DNA from: Rhabditoides inermis
Lineage: Eukaryota; Nematoda; Chromadorea; Rhabditida; Rhabditidae
Direction: 5' to 3'
Length of the DNA: 64,000 bases
Assembly: GCA_963966185.1 (NCBI GenBank)
Contig: CAWZYM010000368.1
Location: 88,884-152,883 of the forward strand
In this document: one piece after another, positions 49,828-61,809 of the stretch
Layout: each line of letters opens with the position of its first letter
Position numbering within the stretch: position 1 is the first letter of the stretch
The notes under the pieces: generated by a model
Told to the model about the DNA's origin: nothing
The model's database searches: none
The model's input: only the letters and a program-made list of their open reading frames with translations
Made by a program: the position numbers and the translations under genes

Positions 49828-52459
49828 GCACTCACTACGTGCATCTGGAATATGGGCGTTGTCTTGTGTTTGTGTGCTTCGTTGGCCACTAGCTGTAGCA
49901 GCTCCACCACCGAACACACCCACGGCCGGAGAGACGCGTCACTGGGCTGAAGAAGGAAAGTCAGTAAGAACCATTGCGTATTATTTCGAATCATTATTTC
50001 GAAACCCGAATCCGTTGTGGTCATGCAAATCAGAATAATGATCGGACAGTGAGCACCATACAATTGCATCGTATTTCGAATCATCTTAATCACTGTCCAG
50101 AGGCACATTGTAAAGAACTCACTGTTCATTACGTCGATGTAATGATTGCATTGTATAATTGTACATAATAATATTGTATATGTATCAATGTATCCCACCG
50201 TCTTCTCGACCGCGTAGCATGCCATGTATGTGATGGCTGCGAGTGCGTTGGGGAGGGCCGAGTGGGACTGGAGAAGCGCCCGCCGCACACACTCACTGCA
50301 CTGCTCGCGAGACCGGAAAAGACAAATGATAAAGTATTTAATCTATTCACTTATTCAAATCGAATCAAAACATTCATCCGGACTCGCATCATATGATAAA
50401 GTGTTTAGCTTTCAAGGTGATAGCGCCGGTTCTATTAGCTTATTGAATAAACAATGGATCAACCGCAACCGCTTTTTCCCATCACAAAAGCTTAACGTAA
50501 AATATTACGACTATCATAAAAATCATGATAACATTTTCAATTTCATTTCCAATTAAAATAAACTTCACATAAAACATAATGATACGAAACCACGACGAGT
50601 ACAATTTGGCGTGTGGTGCATTCTCGATTCAGCCAAAATCCAACCATAGGTTATACGTGTTCCCACAGTTGTCAAGGATAGTCACAAACACAGTAACCCC
50701 AATGCATAGTCATAATCACAAGTACAGTAATCCGCACCCACCACACATATGCCTGATCCTGTTGCTGATCGGTGCGAGTTGCTGCATGGGCATCCATCTG
50801 GAAGAAGGATATGATATATCGCAAGTCCAAGAAAGCATCATTGCGATAAGACTAATCTCCACGCAATAATACGCATCTGATTGTCACACACAATCTAGCT
50901 ACAGACATGCTGAATGATGATGCTGTCAACACAACTCAGCGCATAGCAGCAAAATCACCAATAATACGAGCATATTCATACACTCCCCTTTTAAGGTGCG
51001 GTCAGTCGAAGCAATTCCAAAGTGTTCGCGAGTGTTTCGAAGAGACTGACCGCAACTTTACAACATAGCCAATAGCAAATCCAGAGTTGCGAATTGTCGA
51101 TCACCCCAAGACCACTGATAGTTGGATGGATGATTCACATGTAGTGTCGTTTAGGTCACAGAAGCCGATGGTGACCAAACTGATATCAGAGTTACGGAGG
51201 TCACTAGTCGAAAACCGTTTTCAAATCCACAGGACCGGCCATACGTTTCGAGATATTTACGTTTCAAATTTTGGAGCTAAACCGTGTGGAATGCTTTTGC
51301 GGCCTGTCACTCCATTCGCGCGAGCTGTGAAACAGCGGCGGTGGCCTAGTGGATAGAGCGGCCGTCTGTCAAGCGGCAGGGTGTGGGTTCGCTCTCCGGA
51401 TATGCTTTTCATTTTGCCGACACTTTCCGGACTTGTACTTTTGGGTGACAATTGGGCAGTTGGTAGAAAACTCCTATCATTTTTTTCAAATCGAACGGTC
51501 ATATGTCTTGTTGAGGGTTCATTACAAAATGTTTGCGTTCTTTAAACTTCATTTTCAAAAATTTCGAAAAATAATATCGACGAAGGATTCCACATGATCC
51601 CCTCACCATGCGTGACTCCAACCATTCGAACAAAAAAGTACAAGTCCGGAGAGAATCGGCAAAACAAAGTGCGTCGACAGGGTGCGAACCCACAACCTGC
51701 CGCTTTACAGACGATCGCTCTATCCACTAGGCCACAGCCGCTGTTTCACAGCTCGCGCGAATAGAGTGACAGGCCGCACAAGCAATTCACACGGTTTAGC
51801 TCCAAAATTTGAAACGTAAATATCTCGAAACGTATGGCCGGTCATGTGGATTTGAAAACGGTTTTCGACTAGTGACCACCTAGGGTATCTCTGATATCAG
51901 TTTGGTCACCATCGGCTTCTGTGACCTAAACGACGCTCCATGTCAGTGGGGTTGATATATATCCTGATATACCCTGATATATATATGCTGGATAAATGAT
52001 TGATCCCCCCCACCGACCAGTGCCCTGGCAGCCGAATTCCACGCAGACAGATACTCCACTCCCTGCCACTCATCATCCGAACAGGGAAAGGGGGACGAGA
52101 ACGGGAACTGCAAAGACGACGTGTTTTTTGTACCTTCGAATCATATCTGATAATCAATGCGGAAATGGAAACGGATAATAGAAAGAAATTATTGATTGAT
52201 TGTTGGTTGTATAACTTTCAAATGCTCAGTAACAATTTGAAACAAAAAAGTGCGAAGTTAGTTACGAACAAATTTGTGTTCCTTACCTGACACATCATCT
52301 GAGTGAACATCTTGGCGGCTTGATTGGCGCGCCGTTGAGGGAGGATCTGATGGAGGAGAGGAGAGAACAGAGCGATCTGAAAGAGCAACTCTCTCTCTCT
52401 CTCTCTCTCTCTCTGTTTCTCTCTCTCCCTCTCTCTCTCCCCTCTCCCTCCCTCCCTCC

Positions 52460-52505
<46 letters not shown>

Positions 52506-53433
52506 TCCTCCTCACCTACCGTCTCTATCTGTCCCGCTTCGTTTTCGACTGCCGAAGTAGGCAGCAGGGTCGCTACCTGAAATTAAAAAGATGTTCAAAA
52601 TATATTTTACTGTCACGCAAATCACACATTGTTGTTAATAATCTCATCAAACAACGTCTGCATAAATATCTAACAGAAACACGTTTCAACAACGAAAAAT
52701 ATCCATTGAAAAAATGGAGACAATAATACTGCGCACGAAATAGTTACAATAATCTTTCACACCTCCTAACGATAGTAGAAAGGAAGTGCACATGGTAGGA
52801 ACTGCTATTCACGCAGCGACGCAGCAGCTATATCAAAAGATGTGGGTGCTTCTCGTAGTTCCTTTCATGCGCACTTCCATCCCCCCCCCCCCACCTGTTC
52901 AGTCAATGGATCGGCGGGCCTGGTGAGCTGTCGGGTGTAGAGGGGCCGGGGGAGTGACTCCGCGTCGTCAGACATACAGCGGTGCAGCAGGGAGGAGAGG
53001 CCTGCGAGGGGAGACAGTGGGTACGCACCATCTACCGAGGACAGTCAGGACTTCCAGTCAAGACGCCAAGGAGCCCCGATTCCCTGCTGATTCATGCTAA
53101 CATTGCATGTCGGAGGCAAGGCAACAACAACATCATTGGAGAACTCATCTGCGAACTCACAAAGTCTCCCACAAAATCCATTTTTCCCGGTTCCCCCAAA
53201 TCTATTCAACTATTCATAACATAATATACACTATGTATCAGAAAGGTGGTTCATGACAATATTACAGTTATTCAACCAGTACCCACCTTTCATTCCCGTC
53301 CACTCCTTCTCCCTCTGCACTCTCTCCAATAGAATCTCCACAGGCCGGATGTCTTCGCCCAGAGAAGACTTGAGGTACTGAAATAGGATTCACAAAATGA
53401 TATAACACAACTACATATACACTAATGGCTCGG

Positions 53434-53473
<40 letters not shown>

Positions 53474-55543
53474 CACCTCCTCGACCTCCGTCCATGGATA
53501 CTCGGCCAGTGCCTCTGCCGCCGACGCGCGCACACCCGCTGCAAGCAGAGACATCAGAAATCAAAACGAGATTTAACGGAGAAGTAATAATAAATGGTTT
53601 ATTAAGAATCAGCAATCACATAATCAAATCAAATCACAAACACACAGATTCTAACAACTACCGGTCAGACTTCCATCCATGGAAGTCAGCAACGCTAGCT
53701 CGATGATTGGATCACTATTGGCACTATGTGGAGTGGATATCGTTCCTTGCGGTCAGTTTGTAACTGGAGTCACCGCGCATTTGGATTATCGATGGATATC
53801 GATCGATTATCAACATCTACGTCAATATTGGTTCAATGGTATGGTCCGCAAGACGAATGCCCTCTCTGGATGGGAATGCAAGAACCCGATTAGTGAACCT
53901 GCACCTTCCATTCGGCGCAAAAATCGATACTACCATCATAGGTTCTTATGAGTGATTTCGTTTTGTACGTGTCGTAATCATGTCTGCGATTCCGAATAAA
54001 CATTTGATTTGATTTGACCGGTCAGACCCGTGACTAAGGACAAAGTGACGACTAGTATAACATACATTTTTCAAAATAAAAGAATTCAAAGCTGAAAGCT
54101 TCATAGGTTCAAATTTCATGACGTAAAACATTCCAACACGCATAGAAACAGCGATGTTCCATCATGTTGCAAATGCCCCCCCTCCCTCCAAAAAAAAACA
54201 TTGGTTCACTTCGTGTTAAGATCATACTTTGCTCATCACGAGTATGTAGTTTAAAACATGCAGGTAAAAACCTGGTATTTGATAACCAAACAAAATCAGA
54301 ATCAGAACAGAAAATGCGGGATGATATTAGAAATTAGAATTCAAAACCCACCATCAGAATGCGTCGAGATGAGCGTCCACAACTCGGAGAGAGCGACGGC
54401 GGCAAACTCCTAAAAATCATGCATTTCCCTCCTTTTCCCCTTTCTCTCACTCTCTCTTACTCTCTCTCTATCCCTCGTCCCTCCCTCCCTCCCTCCCTCC
54501 CTCTCCCTCCCTCTCTCTTTCTCCCTCCCTCTCTCTTTCTCCCTCCCTCTCCCTCCCTCCCTCCCTCTCTACTTATCCCTCGTCCCTCCCTCCTGCTCTC
54601 TATCTCACTCTCCTTCTCTCTTTCTCTCTCTCTCCCTCCCTCCCTCTCTCTCTACTTATCTCTCTCCCTCTCCCTTCCTCCCTCCCACTCCCTCTCTCTC
54701 TATCCCTTCTCTCTCCCTCTCCCACCGCTTCCTCCTCGTCCCTCCTCGCCAATGCTATCAGTCCACAGTATCCCTCCAATGCCTTCTCTCTCCCCGGCTG
54801 TCGCACGCGAGTCCGCAGCTGACCAGCCATCGACGCCACTCCCAGCACCTCAAACAACGGCAGTCAAAGCAAATCAAATCAAATCAAATCAAATCAAATG
54901 TTTATTCGGAATCGCAACGACAGTCATCTCACGAAAAAAGGTGAACCGGTTTTCGACGTGAGCACGTGAGGGTACGTATCGTACAAGTTTCGTTAGGATT
55001 GCCATTCTGAAATGTGAATCCAAACACTTTCCATGACAGTATTCAAACCGATTCGAATACCTGACACGTTCATCTCACGAAATCTCACTCTCACGAAGTC
55101 ATCTCACGAAAAAAGGTGAACCGGTTTTCGTGAGGATACGTATGGTTTGGGTATACACTGTCGTTTTAATTTTTCATGCAACATTTTGCATACTTACTCG
55201 TATTATTGAATACTTGAAGAAATGCTTGTAATCTTCGAACATAGGTTTTTCGGTGAGTCGAGTACCTCAAATAATTCGTCTACCGTAACCCTAAGCGAGT
55301 GGAGTAGGTCAAATTATTCGTCTACCGTAATCGCACTCACTTCCTCTTCGCACAGCACGCGGCACACTCGCAGCACGGCCGGAAGAAGAGCGGGGGAGGC
55401 GGTGTTGATGAGGTGGGAGAGGTGGGGGAGGAGGGACTCGCAGCGGTCACTGCAAGGGAGGAGGATGAGAGAAAGAGAGGGAAAGAGAAAGAGAAAAGAG
55501 AGGAGAGAGAGGGAGAGAGACAGACAGACAGACAGATAGGGAG

Positions 55544-55581
<38 letters not shown>

Positions 55582-57831
55582 TCGCAGACGACCCACGTCG
55601 CCCTGCACACCGTCTCCATGAGTGCCAGCTTGGCACCCGCCCACTCCACTCCATCCGCCGCCTCGTCCACTCGCAGCAGGGCAGCCAGCTGGTCAAAGAT
55701 CGTCGGGAATCTGCGAGAAAATTTACATCGAGAATCTTCGATCTCCGATCATTTTTCGATCATCTCTTCTTCAATTATCGACTATCTGCAAGAAATATAT
55801 ACAGAACATTATGGATAGGTGAAAAAATCGAGTATATCCACTGCCTACGATGACAAGAAGCATACAATAGTGCCTGGGATGCTGGATACAACGCCGGGGA
55901 AAGACATGTAGGTGACGAGGTTAGTGACGGGAAGACGATACTTGATCGCTAATCATTCCTGAACTCAGTACCGTTCTTGACGTGTAGAGCTCCGAGTTTT
56001 CCTTCGCCTCCATGCCAATTGGTATTTAATACAGGTCTCTGTTACAAATCATATCTCGATAGACACACACACGTTACCATCCTATTTACATATCATATCC
56101 CTCCTCTTTCGCGCCTCTGACGCAGTATACTACCTTGACGAATGCATTCAGTCATATGCGCAATATTGTTTGCAGTTCACTGTACATATGTTCTATCATA
56201 TGTCTATCATCTCTCGAATGGTATCCGATTCCGACTGCACGGTTCGGATAGTTGCACAGTGGACAGTGGCGCGCGCACAAACCGCTCTGCAAGCACGCGA
56301 CGCGCCAGCTCCATTGCGAAATTGCCAGCAAGCGCTAGAGCGCGATAATTTCTTCACTGAAATCGCTACGCGCCCATTCACTGTCACTCGCGGAGCGGTC
56401 TGTGCGCTCAGAGAGGGGCGCTGTGCAACTATCCGGGCCGTGGACTGACTTCCGCATGAGTCCGCCGATGCAGTCTATGGCCACCATTCGATCCGCGGCC
56501 CGTCCTCCACACACAGCCAGGAGGAACTTGAGCACTTGCGGGACAACCAGCTGCAATAAGGGAGTTTCTCTCTCCCTCCTCTCTCTCTATCTCTCCCTCT
56601 CTTCATCTCTATCTATCTCTCTCCCTCCCTCCCTCTCCCCCCCCTCCCTCTCTTTCTCTCCCCCTCTCTCTCTGTCCTCGCTCTCTCTCCCCCTCCCTTT
56701 CCCCTCTCCCTCCCTCCCTCTCTCTCTCCCTCCCTGTCTCCCTCCCTCTCACTCCCTCTCACTCCCTCCTCTCTCCCTCCTCTCTCCCTCCCTTCTCTCT
56801 CCCCCCCTCTCTCCCTCTCCCTCCCTCCCTCCTCTCTCCCCCCCTCACCCTGTGTCCCTCTCCCAACTCCCCAATCGCCCTGAGCACTGCCGGCCGGATG
56901 CTCGCCTCCCACGGACGGGCATACACCGACATCAGAAAGACCGCACAACGGGGGGCCTGCAATCATAACATATTCATGATCTACAGTTCCGCGGTTTTTG
57001 GTCGCTTTCCACATTGCTGGAGTCATCTCGCGTGCGGTTCCAGGCGACTTGTCTACTTTGATTTGTCAACAACTATCTGTGATCCGGAATGCCAATCATG
57101 CTCATTGCGAGTGCGAGTGTGTGCTGCGAATGCTTGTTATCCTGTTTTTAGTGACCAGAGCGCGCGGTGGAGTAGATCAGAGCAAGACGGAGAGTCAAAC
57201 CGAAAACCAACGTTCTGGCGCACACAAAATCAAATCAATTAATCAATACACTGTTCATTATCAGTTAACAATCAACATTCAGGAACCGCTCAATGACACG
57301 GACACCATTCGATAGTGAGAGACTGGTACAGCGACAACTGCAATCAGCCGACTTCTCTCTCTCGCACCCACCATCTGCGGCTGTCTCCCGGCCAGGCGGG
57401 CCATCAGTGCGAGTGCCCTCTCCGCGGTGGGAAGAGGGAGGAGGGGCAGCAGACAAGAGAGCAGCGACACGCCTGCAATGCTTAGTCAAAAACGCCATTG
57501 AGAGATCATTCACAACAACGATCGCCTCCCATGTCCCATTGTTCTTCCCTCATTCGCACCCATCGCTCTCCCTCCTTACTACACACCTCTTTATCTCCCC
57601 TCTATCCTTTCCACACCTCTCTCCCCCCTCTCTCTCCTTTCCCCCTCTCTCCACCCACCACTCTCCCCCCCCTCTCTCTCTCCCTCCCTCCCCCTCTCTC
57701 TCTCTCCCCCTCTCTCCCTCTCTCCCCCCCTCTCTCTCCCTCTCTCTCTCTCTCTCCACCCTCTCCCCTGCCTCTCTCCTTTCCACTCTCTCTCCCTCTC
57801 TCTCTCCACCCTCTCCCCTGCCTCTCTCCTT

Positions 57832-57876
<45 letters not shown>

Positions 57877-60497
57877 ACCACTCTCCCCCTCCCCGGTCTC
57901 CCCCTTCTCCTCCACCTCGCACCACATAGAAATGTAGTCGGTCAGCGTCTGAAACAAGCATGCAACAAATACGTTTCACAAATTCTATACAACACATTGC
58001 AACTTTAATAAACCAATGACACAATCTCTTGTATTCAAAGCAGGTCACTTCTCATCCACCCACCTACAGTCTGATACTCATTCACCGTCATTCTCTCTAA
58101 ATTCCACCTTGTCATGATCTCATCTTCTCAATTCGATAGGTTTCCCAGCACATAGCGATCTCCGGTTTAGTCAAGTTACAGGGTCACACCTAGTATGGAT
58201 GACCCACCTCCCCTTCCTGCCCCGCTAGCCACTGTGCGAGGCTCGCGTCGCTGGTCCCCTCCAGACACGGACCACCGGGAGAGAGACGAGACTGCTGGCA
58301 AGCCGCCAGCACTGACTTCATCTGCAGAGGACAATGGTGATCGTTATCTACTAGTGATCTACAGTAATTGTGATCTTGCGATACTCATCTCCGCTATCCC
58401 CCCGCGGATGTGTGTATCTAGCGTAAGAGCGAGGGGGCGTGGCTGGCCAGCGCGCCCCCATCACCAGCTGTGTGGCTGCCCTGGCCGGATAAAGATGTGT
58501 ACTATTCTTTCCTTTATTCCGATGGGGAACAGGGCTACTTCTGCGGAGCCATATTACGACTCCCACGTGGTGAAGCTGACCCGTGGCTTGGGCTAGTACT
58601 ACTTGCGGACTGCGGAGTAGCAAAGGGCTCTCGCTACACCATAGAGCACCGCAATCTAATCGCACAATTGCAGACATTTGTGACACCTTGCTCTAACAAC
58701 ACGCCTGTCTCAGTGTCTCCGGATTCCTTCAGAAACCTCGTCTCCGACACTTCAAACCAACACATTGAAAATCGACTCTTGGTAACCGAAACTGATATGC
58801 CATCCGCCACCGACCTTGCCCATCCTCTCCCTGTCGGCCAGTCCAGCCTTGTCCAGTTCTGTCATGGTCATGTACTGTTCGAGGAGAGTCGGCAGGAGGA
58901 CGGGGTGCGACGGCAGAGACGCAGAGGACAGCAGCTGCAAGGGGACGAGAGTAACGTCAACGGATCAACGTCGTCATCGTCAAGGAATACATAACAACAA
59001 ATACGTCTCATTTTTCCTTATCTTGTCATAGTGTGCGCTGTGCGAATGAAGATTAATTCTGATTTTGATTCTTACTTCTTATATGTTTCAGTAGTTAACG
59101 ACATTGGTGCAACAGAGTGACATCTTAATCTTCTTCTAACCTCGTGAAATTAGCCAAAGCCATATACATGGAATGTAAACGAAAACCCCTCATACCCATA
59201 CTCGACCACAAAAACTACGTTGCAGCAGTTCACAAAGTGTGACCAAACTGAACCAACCATAATAACACGTTCAATTTCTCCCTCACCTACCTCTCTCCAT
59301 TTCTCTCTTTCTCTCCCCCCTCTCTCTCCCTACCCCCCTCTCTCCCTCTCTCTCCCTCCCTCTCACCTCTGTTCTCTCCCTAGCCACTGCCGCCACTTCG
59401 AATGCCTCGTCAGTGGACAGAGACAGGGACGAGAGCTCGGACGAAGAGAAGCGGGCTGCAATCAATCAATCAATCAATCAATGAAGAGAGTAATAATCAG
59501 AAAAAGAGAACACGTAAGACAAGACAAAATCGTAACGTAACCACTTGTGACCACGTAGATACTAGAAACAGTGTCATGTTTCGACCCCTTAACCTGTATT
59601 CATCAATCATTTCAAATCAATCAATAAATTCATAGGATCAATGAGGTCAATTAACAACGCACATAAAAACGAACTTTAAAGTCAAGTAGTGATAAACATA
59701 TACGAACCCGCATTGTCGAGCACGAATCTCGCCTTCTCCCGCTCATCGGAAACGGAAGACACGCACGAGAGAGGGATGCTGGAAGGATCTCTCTCTCTCT
59801 CCCCTCTCTCTCCCTCTCTTCCCCCTCTCTCTCCCTCCCCCCACTCACTCCCGCACAGCCTCTCTGATCTTCCTCCATCCCTCCTTCTCCCTCCCGTAGT
59901 GTCCTATGAGCAGTTCCGTCTCCCTATCCGGAAGCACACCAGACAGAAGGAGCGAGAAGAACACGGCAAGCGAGCTGGGATGACAGAACAATAACAACAT
60001 AATGATACAATACTAAATATATGTTTCACATATGCTCTAAAATAAGCAATCAATGTCATACAACAATCAACCAAACGCGAACAAGTGGATATCATATACT
60101 CGAACCACACTCACCTCTCCATGCATGTAGCACGTACAAATCTCTGTCGATTGATCCAACAATAAAAATCGATAACCGATCCACACCCACCTCTGCCTAT
60201 TCAGCTATCCACTCTGGTCAACCGTAAAACGTACTACAGCAAATCAAAATTGATATTTACATTAAATAAATATTATAATGATCAAAACTCGATCGTCACC
60301 CACCTCTGCCTTTACATCAAAGTACACATCTCTGTCGATTAATCAAACTGTATAAAATCGATAATCGATCCACACCCACCTCTTCCTATCCACCCTGGTC
60401 AACTCGTCAGCCACAGTCTCTGCCAGAGAGGGATGCGCGCGGAGGAGGGACGAGAACAGTCTGCAAGGATAGAGATAGTGCTCTCACCCCCTCCTCC

Positions 60498-60555
<58 letters not shown>

Positions 60556-61809
60556 TCTCTCCACACTCTCTCCCACCTCTCCCTCTCCCCCTTCTCCTCT
60601 CCAGTCACAGCCAGCAACAGGCGCACCAACGTCGGCCGGTTCGCGTCCTGCAAGCGATCAATCGATAATCAATCAATAACGCTCGCTCCACTCGCCTTCT
60701 CCAGTCGGATCGAGCACTCGGACAGCACTTGTTCCTGAAAAACAAATATTTTTTTACATTCAACTTTGAATACGTTCCAAGAACATAACAAGAAACAGGC
60801 AACATTCGCAGGAGCAACGCTTCACCACTTATCAACTGCAATAATAACTAAAACATTGCCCAAATCTCACTCTTTAGTACTTTCTTGCTTTCTTCCAAAT
60901 TTCACTAACGTTACCATCGTTGGTGTCATCGTTTTAGAACGAGTCTTCGCCAGTCTCTTCCTATAGATAACGATACCATCGTTACACAGACCGTTTCAGA
61001 ACAAACCTCCGCCCTCTTCTCCCCTCCCACTCCCCACTCACCCTCTGTATGATCCCCTCTCCGATAAGCTTGACAACTGCAGAAGCCGCCCACTCAGCCA
61101 CTGCACAGCCATAGTCGGTGAGACACGAGAAGAAGAGAGTGCAGAGGGAGGACTGCAAAGAGTGCAGTCGACAAGGAGGGAGACAGGTAGGCAGGGACAG
61201 ACCGAAAGACATGAGTGTGTGGTGAACAGGAGTTAGACATGTACGTGCGGCAAAGGCAACGGCAAGAGCAAGCACAACAAGTGCTGGGGTAAGGGACGCA
61301 GTGAATACGGTGAACCTCGAACAGAACTCTACATGCCGTAGTCACGGTAGTGACAAGAGAGAAAAATACTCATTTTAGATACTCAGGGACAGATAGTTAT
61401 TGTTTAGACAGGGACGGGACAAGACAAAGACAGGTACAGGACAGGTAGACAGGTATCCGTGCCCACCCACCTTGGCGACCGTCTCGGTGGTGGCGCGCAG
61501 GTGAGCGATGAGTACGGTGAAGGCCTGCAAGCCATGACATACTCGATCAATAATCAATGATCGATCCTACTCGCCTTCTCCCTCCCTCTCCTCTTCACTA
61601 CTAGCTACCATCTCTGTTTTCCATTACCCTTATCCCCCGACTTCTCCTCAAAAAAATACGAAACATGACTGACAATGAGTGAGACTGTTCGGCCAATGCA
61701 TGACTTCCTCTCAAATCACTCCTCACAGTACTCAGTACAGTACCTGTGATTGCACCACCGTACTGCGAAACTCGAGCTGGGCCCGGAGGTCCGGAATCGA
61801 GTCCGCCAT
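42226..61809 (-). CDS. FOCAD: focadhesin homologue, about 43 exons, about 1,340 aa
   Basis: The ATG at 61809 is 18 nt behind an ATTTGCAG acceptor. The start (MADSIPDLRAQLEFRSTVVQ then SQ) parallels the opening of vertebrate focadhesin, where an EF...QSQ block stands at the same place. Near the C-terminal third, ADYSALPEHSPV and then SDGRSLPPLDWLFM match the TDYSYLPES and PPVNW blocks of vertebrate FOCAD in order and spacing. Everything between is HEAT/ARM-like helical repeat. Exons can be chained in phase from 61809 to a stop at 42226-42228. Vertebrate FOCAD is about 1,800 residues and stabilises the SKI RNA-helicase complex; it has also been tied to focal adhesions. The last exon (FASFICLLLNESSEDCG onward) may instead splice on at its GTGAGT. 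One intron (60694) may use a GC donor. The 3.1-kb intron at 45819-48909 contains an opposite-strand gene. GA tracts begin at many of its donors. Confidence 0.9.
43074..43205 (+). mobile_element. foldback element, left-arm copy
   Basis: Close match to the left arm of 27472-27817: TATAGCCTGCGCCAGAGCGA, CGATCTACTTCGCTTGCAG, CCGTCTGCCTCTCTTGTTTT and ATTGCGAGAATAGAACTATA. The inverted right arm is absent. It lies in a FOCAD intron. Confidence 0.8.
45426..45682. repeat. long (CT)n/(CCCT)n tract at a FOCAD donor
   Basis: About 255 nt of pyrimidine repeats on the plus strand, purine (GA/GGGA) on the FOCAD transcript. It starts within a few bases of the donor GTAGGGGAGAG at the exon boundary near 45683 and almost reaches the next exon. 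Comparable tracts lie at 44642-44789, 54427-54722, 56567-56852 and 57540-57872. Confidence 0.9.
46289..48608 (+). CDS. nested lysine/glutamate-rich protein, 581 aa
   Basis: Eleven exons join without any phase error (46289-46411, 46463-46558, 46605-46700, 46744-46788, 46832-46900, 46950-47453, 47498-47743, 47786-47861, 47967-48194, 48279-48464, 48532-48608; 1,746 nt). The ATG immediately follows TTCTACAG, indicating trans-splicing. The N terminus is proline-rich (MPPPPKPPDQIAATPPAAT) with an acidic EDVEDLFPD patch. Residues about 155-330 are a long charged K/E/R region likely to form a single helix or coiled coil. A short cysteine pair with histidines (HRCCLCEKHRDA) near residue 330-345 could bind metal. 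Basic, nuclear-localisation-like clusters follow, then serine/glycine-rich sequence and a terminal helix (KKVLKTEIRSMQRLLDKYE). The gene sits wholly inside a FOCAD intron on the opposite strand. I recognise no family; a nuclear, chromatin- or RNA-associated role is a guess. Confidence 0.85.
50994..51058. mobile_element. miniature inverted repeat
   Basis: Ends AGGTGCGGTCAGTC and GACTGACCGCAACT are near-perfect complements about 40 nt apart, with GTTTCGAAGAGACTG next to the right end. The same GTTTCGAAGAGACTGAnCGC end occurs at 41593-41613 and, inverted, at 40012-40040. Confidence 0.6.
51146..51934. mobile_element. long inverted repeat with tRNA-Asp-like block in each arm
   Basis: The outer about 45 nt (GTCGTTTAGGTCACAGAAGC onward) are a perfect inverted match to the end at 51890-51934, and similarity continues for roughly 250 nt per arm. 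In the left arm, 51338-51400 reads GTGGCCTAGTGGATAGAGCG, then a five-pair anticodon stem with loop CTGTCAA (anticodon GTC, aspartate) and a B-box-like GGGTTCGCTCTCC. The right arm carries the inverted, slightly diverged equivalent at about 51680-51738. The centre has no coding capacity. It lies in a FOCAD intron. This looks like a foldback built from tRNA-derived SINEs or a non-autonomous DNA element that captured a tRNA. Confidence 0.75.
53946..54020 (+). mobile_element. retroposon 3'-tail fragment
   Basis: Reads TTATGAGTGATTTCGTTTTG, TACGTG, then GCGATTCCGAATAAACATTT and a (GATTT) tail. Same block order as at 6060-6122. Partial relatives of the first half appear near 28058-28105 and 45102-45130. 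Confidence 0.6.
54866..54927 (-). mobile_element. retroposon 3'-tail fragment with (ATTTG)n tail
   Basis: On the minus strand, GTTGCGATTCCGAATAAAC is followed by about six ATTTG units, the most complete tail of this family in the window. It ends a few bases before the acceptor of a FOCAD exon (54850). Confidence 0.65.
54930..55350. repeat. direct repeats in FOCAD intron
   Basis: The block TCATCTCACGAAAAAAGGTG plus AACCGGTTTTCG occurs at about 54929 and again at about 55097. A separate unit containing ATTCGTCTACCGTAA is tandemly repeated at about 55275 and 55316. Confidence 0.7.
56239..56441. mobile_element. foldback element, second family
   Basis: Left arm CGGTTCGGATAGTTGCACAG and right arm CTGTGCAACTATCCGGGCCG are inverted. 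Inside, GCGCGCACAAACCGCTCTGC pairs with GCGGAGCGGTCTGTGCGC. The middle has GC-rich inverted bits (GCGCTAGAGCGCG). It starts about 10 nt inside a FOCAD intron from the donor GTCAGT. Confidence 0.75.
57155..57235 (-). mobile_element. foldback element fragment
   Basis: GCGCGCGGTGGAGTAGATCA, GAGCAAGACGGAGAGTCA and a GTTCTGGCGCACAC end match the right arm of the 27472-27817 hairpin with an internal deletion. FOCAD intron. Confidence 0.6.
60105..60405 (-). repeat. tandem partial duplication at a FOCAD exon end
   Basis: The sequence CATCTCTGTCGATT, a short AT spacer, CGATCCACACCCACCTCT, then CTATCCACYCTGGTCAA occurs around 60138-60222 and again around 60328-60402, with a third partial start near 60290-60310. 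The second copy is the real donor and 3' part of a FOCAD exon (ending near 60381); the first is a decayed duplicate without the rest of the exon. Confidence 0.7.

Noticed and set aside
58470..58994. Plus-strand frame of 174 residues
   Set aside because: It overlaps a well-phased FOCAD exon on the other strand (58782-58900) and shows no domain or splice signals. A repeat-derived origin is possible but unproved.
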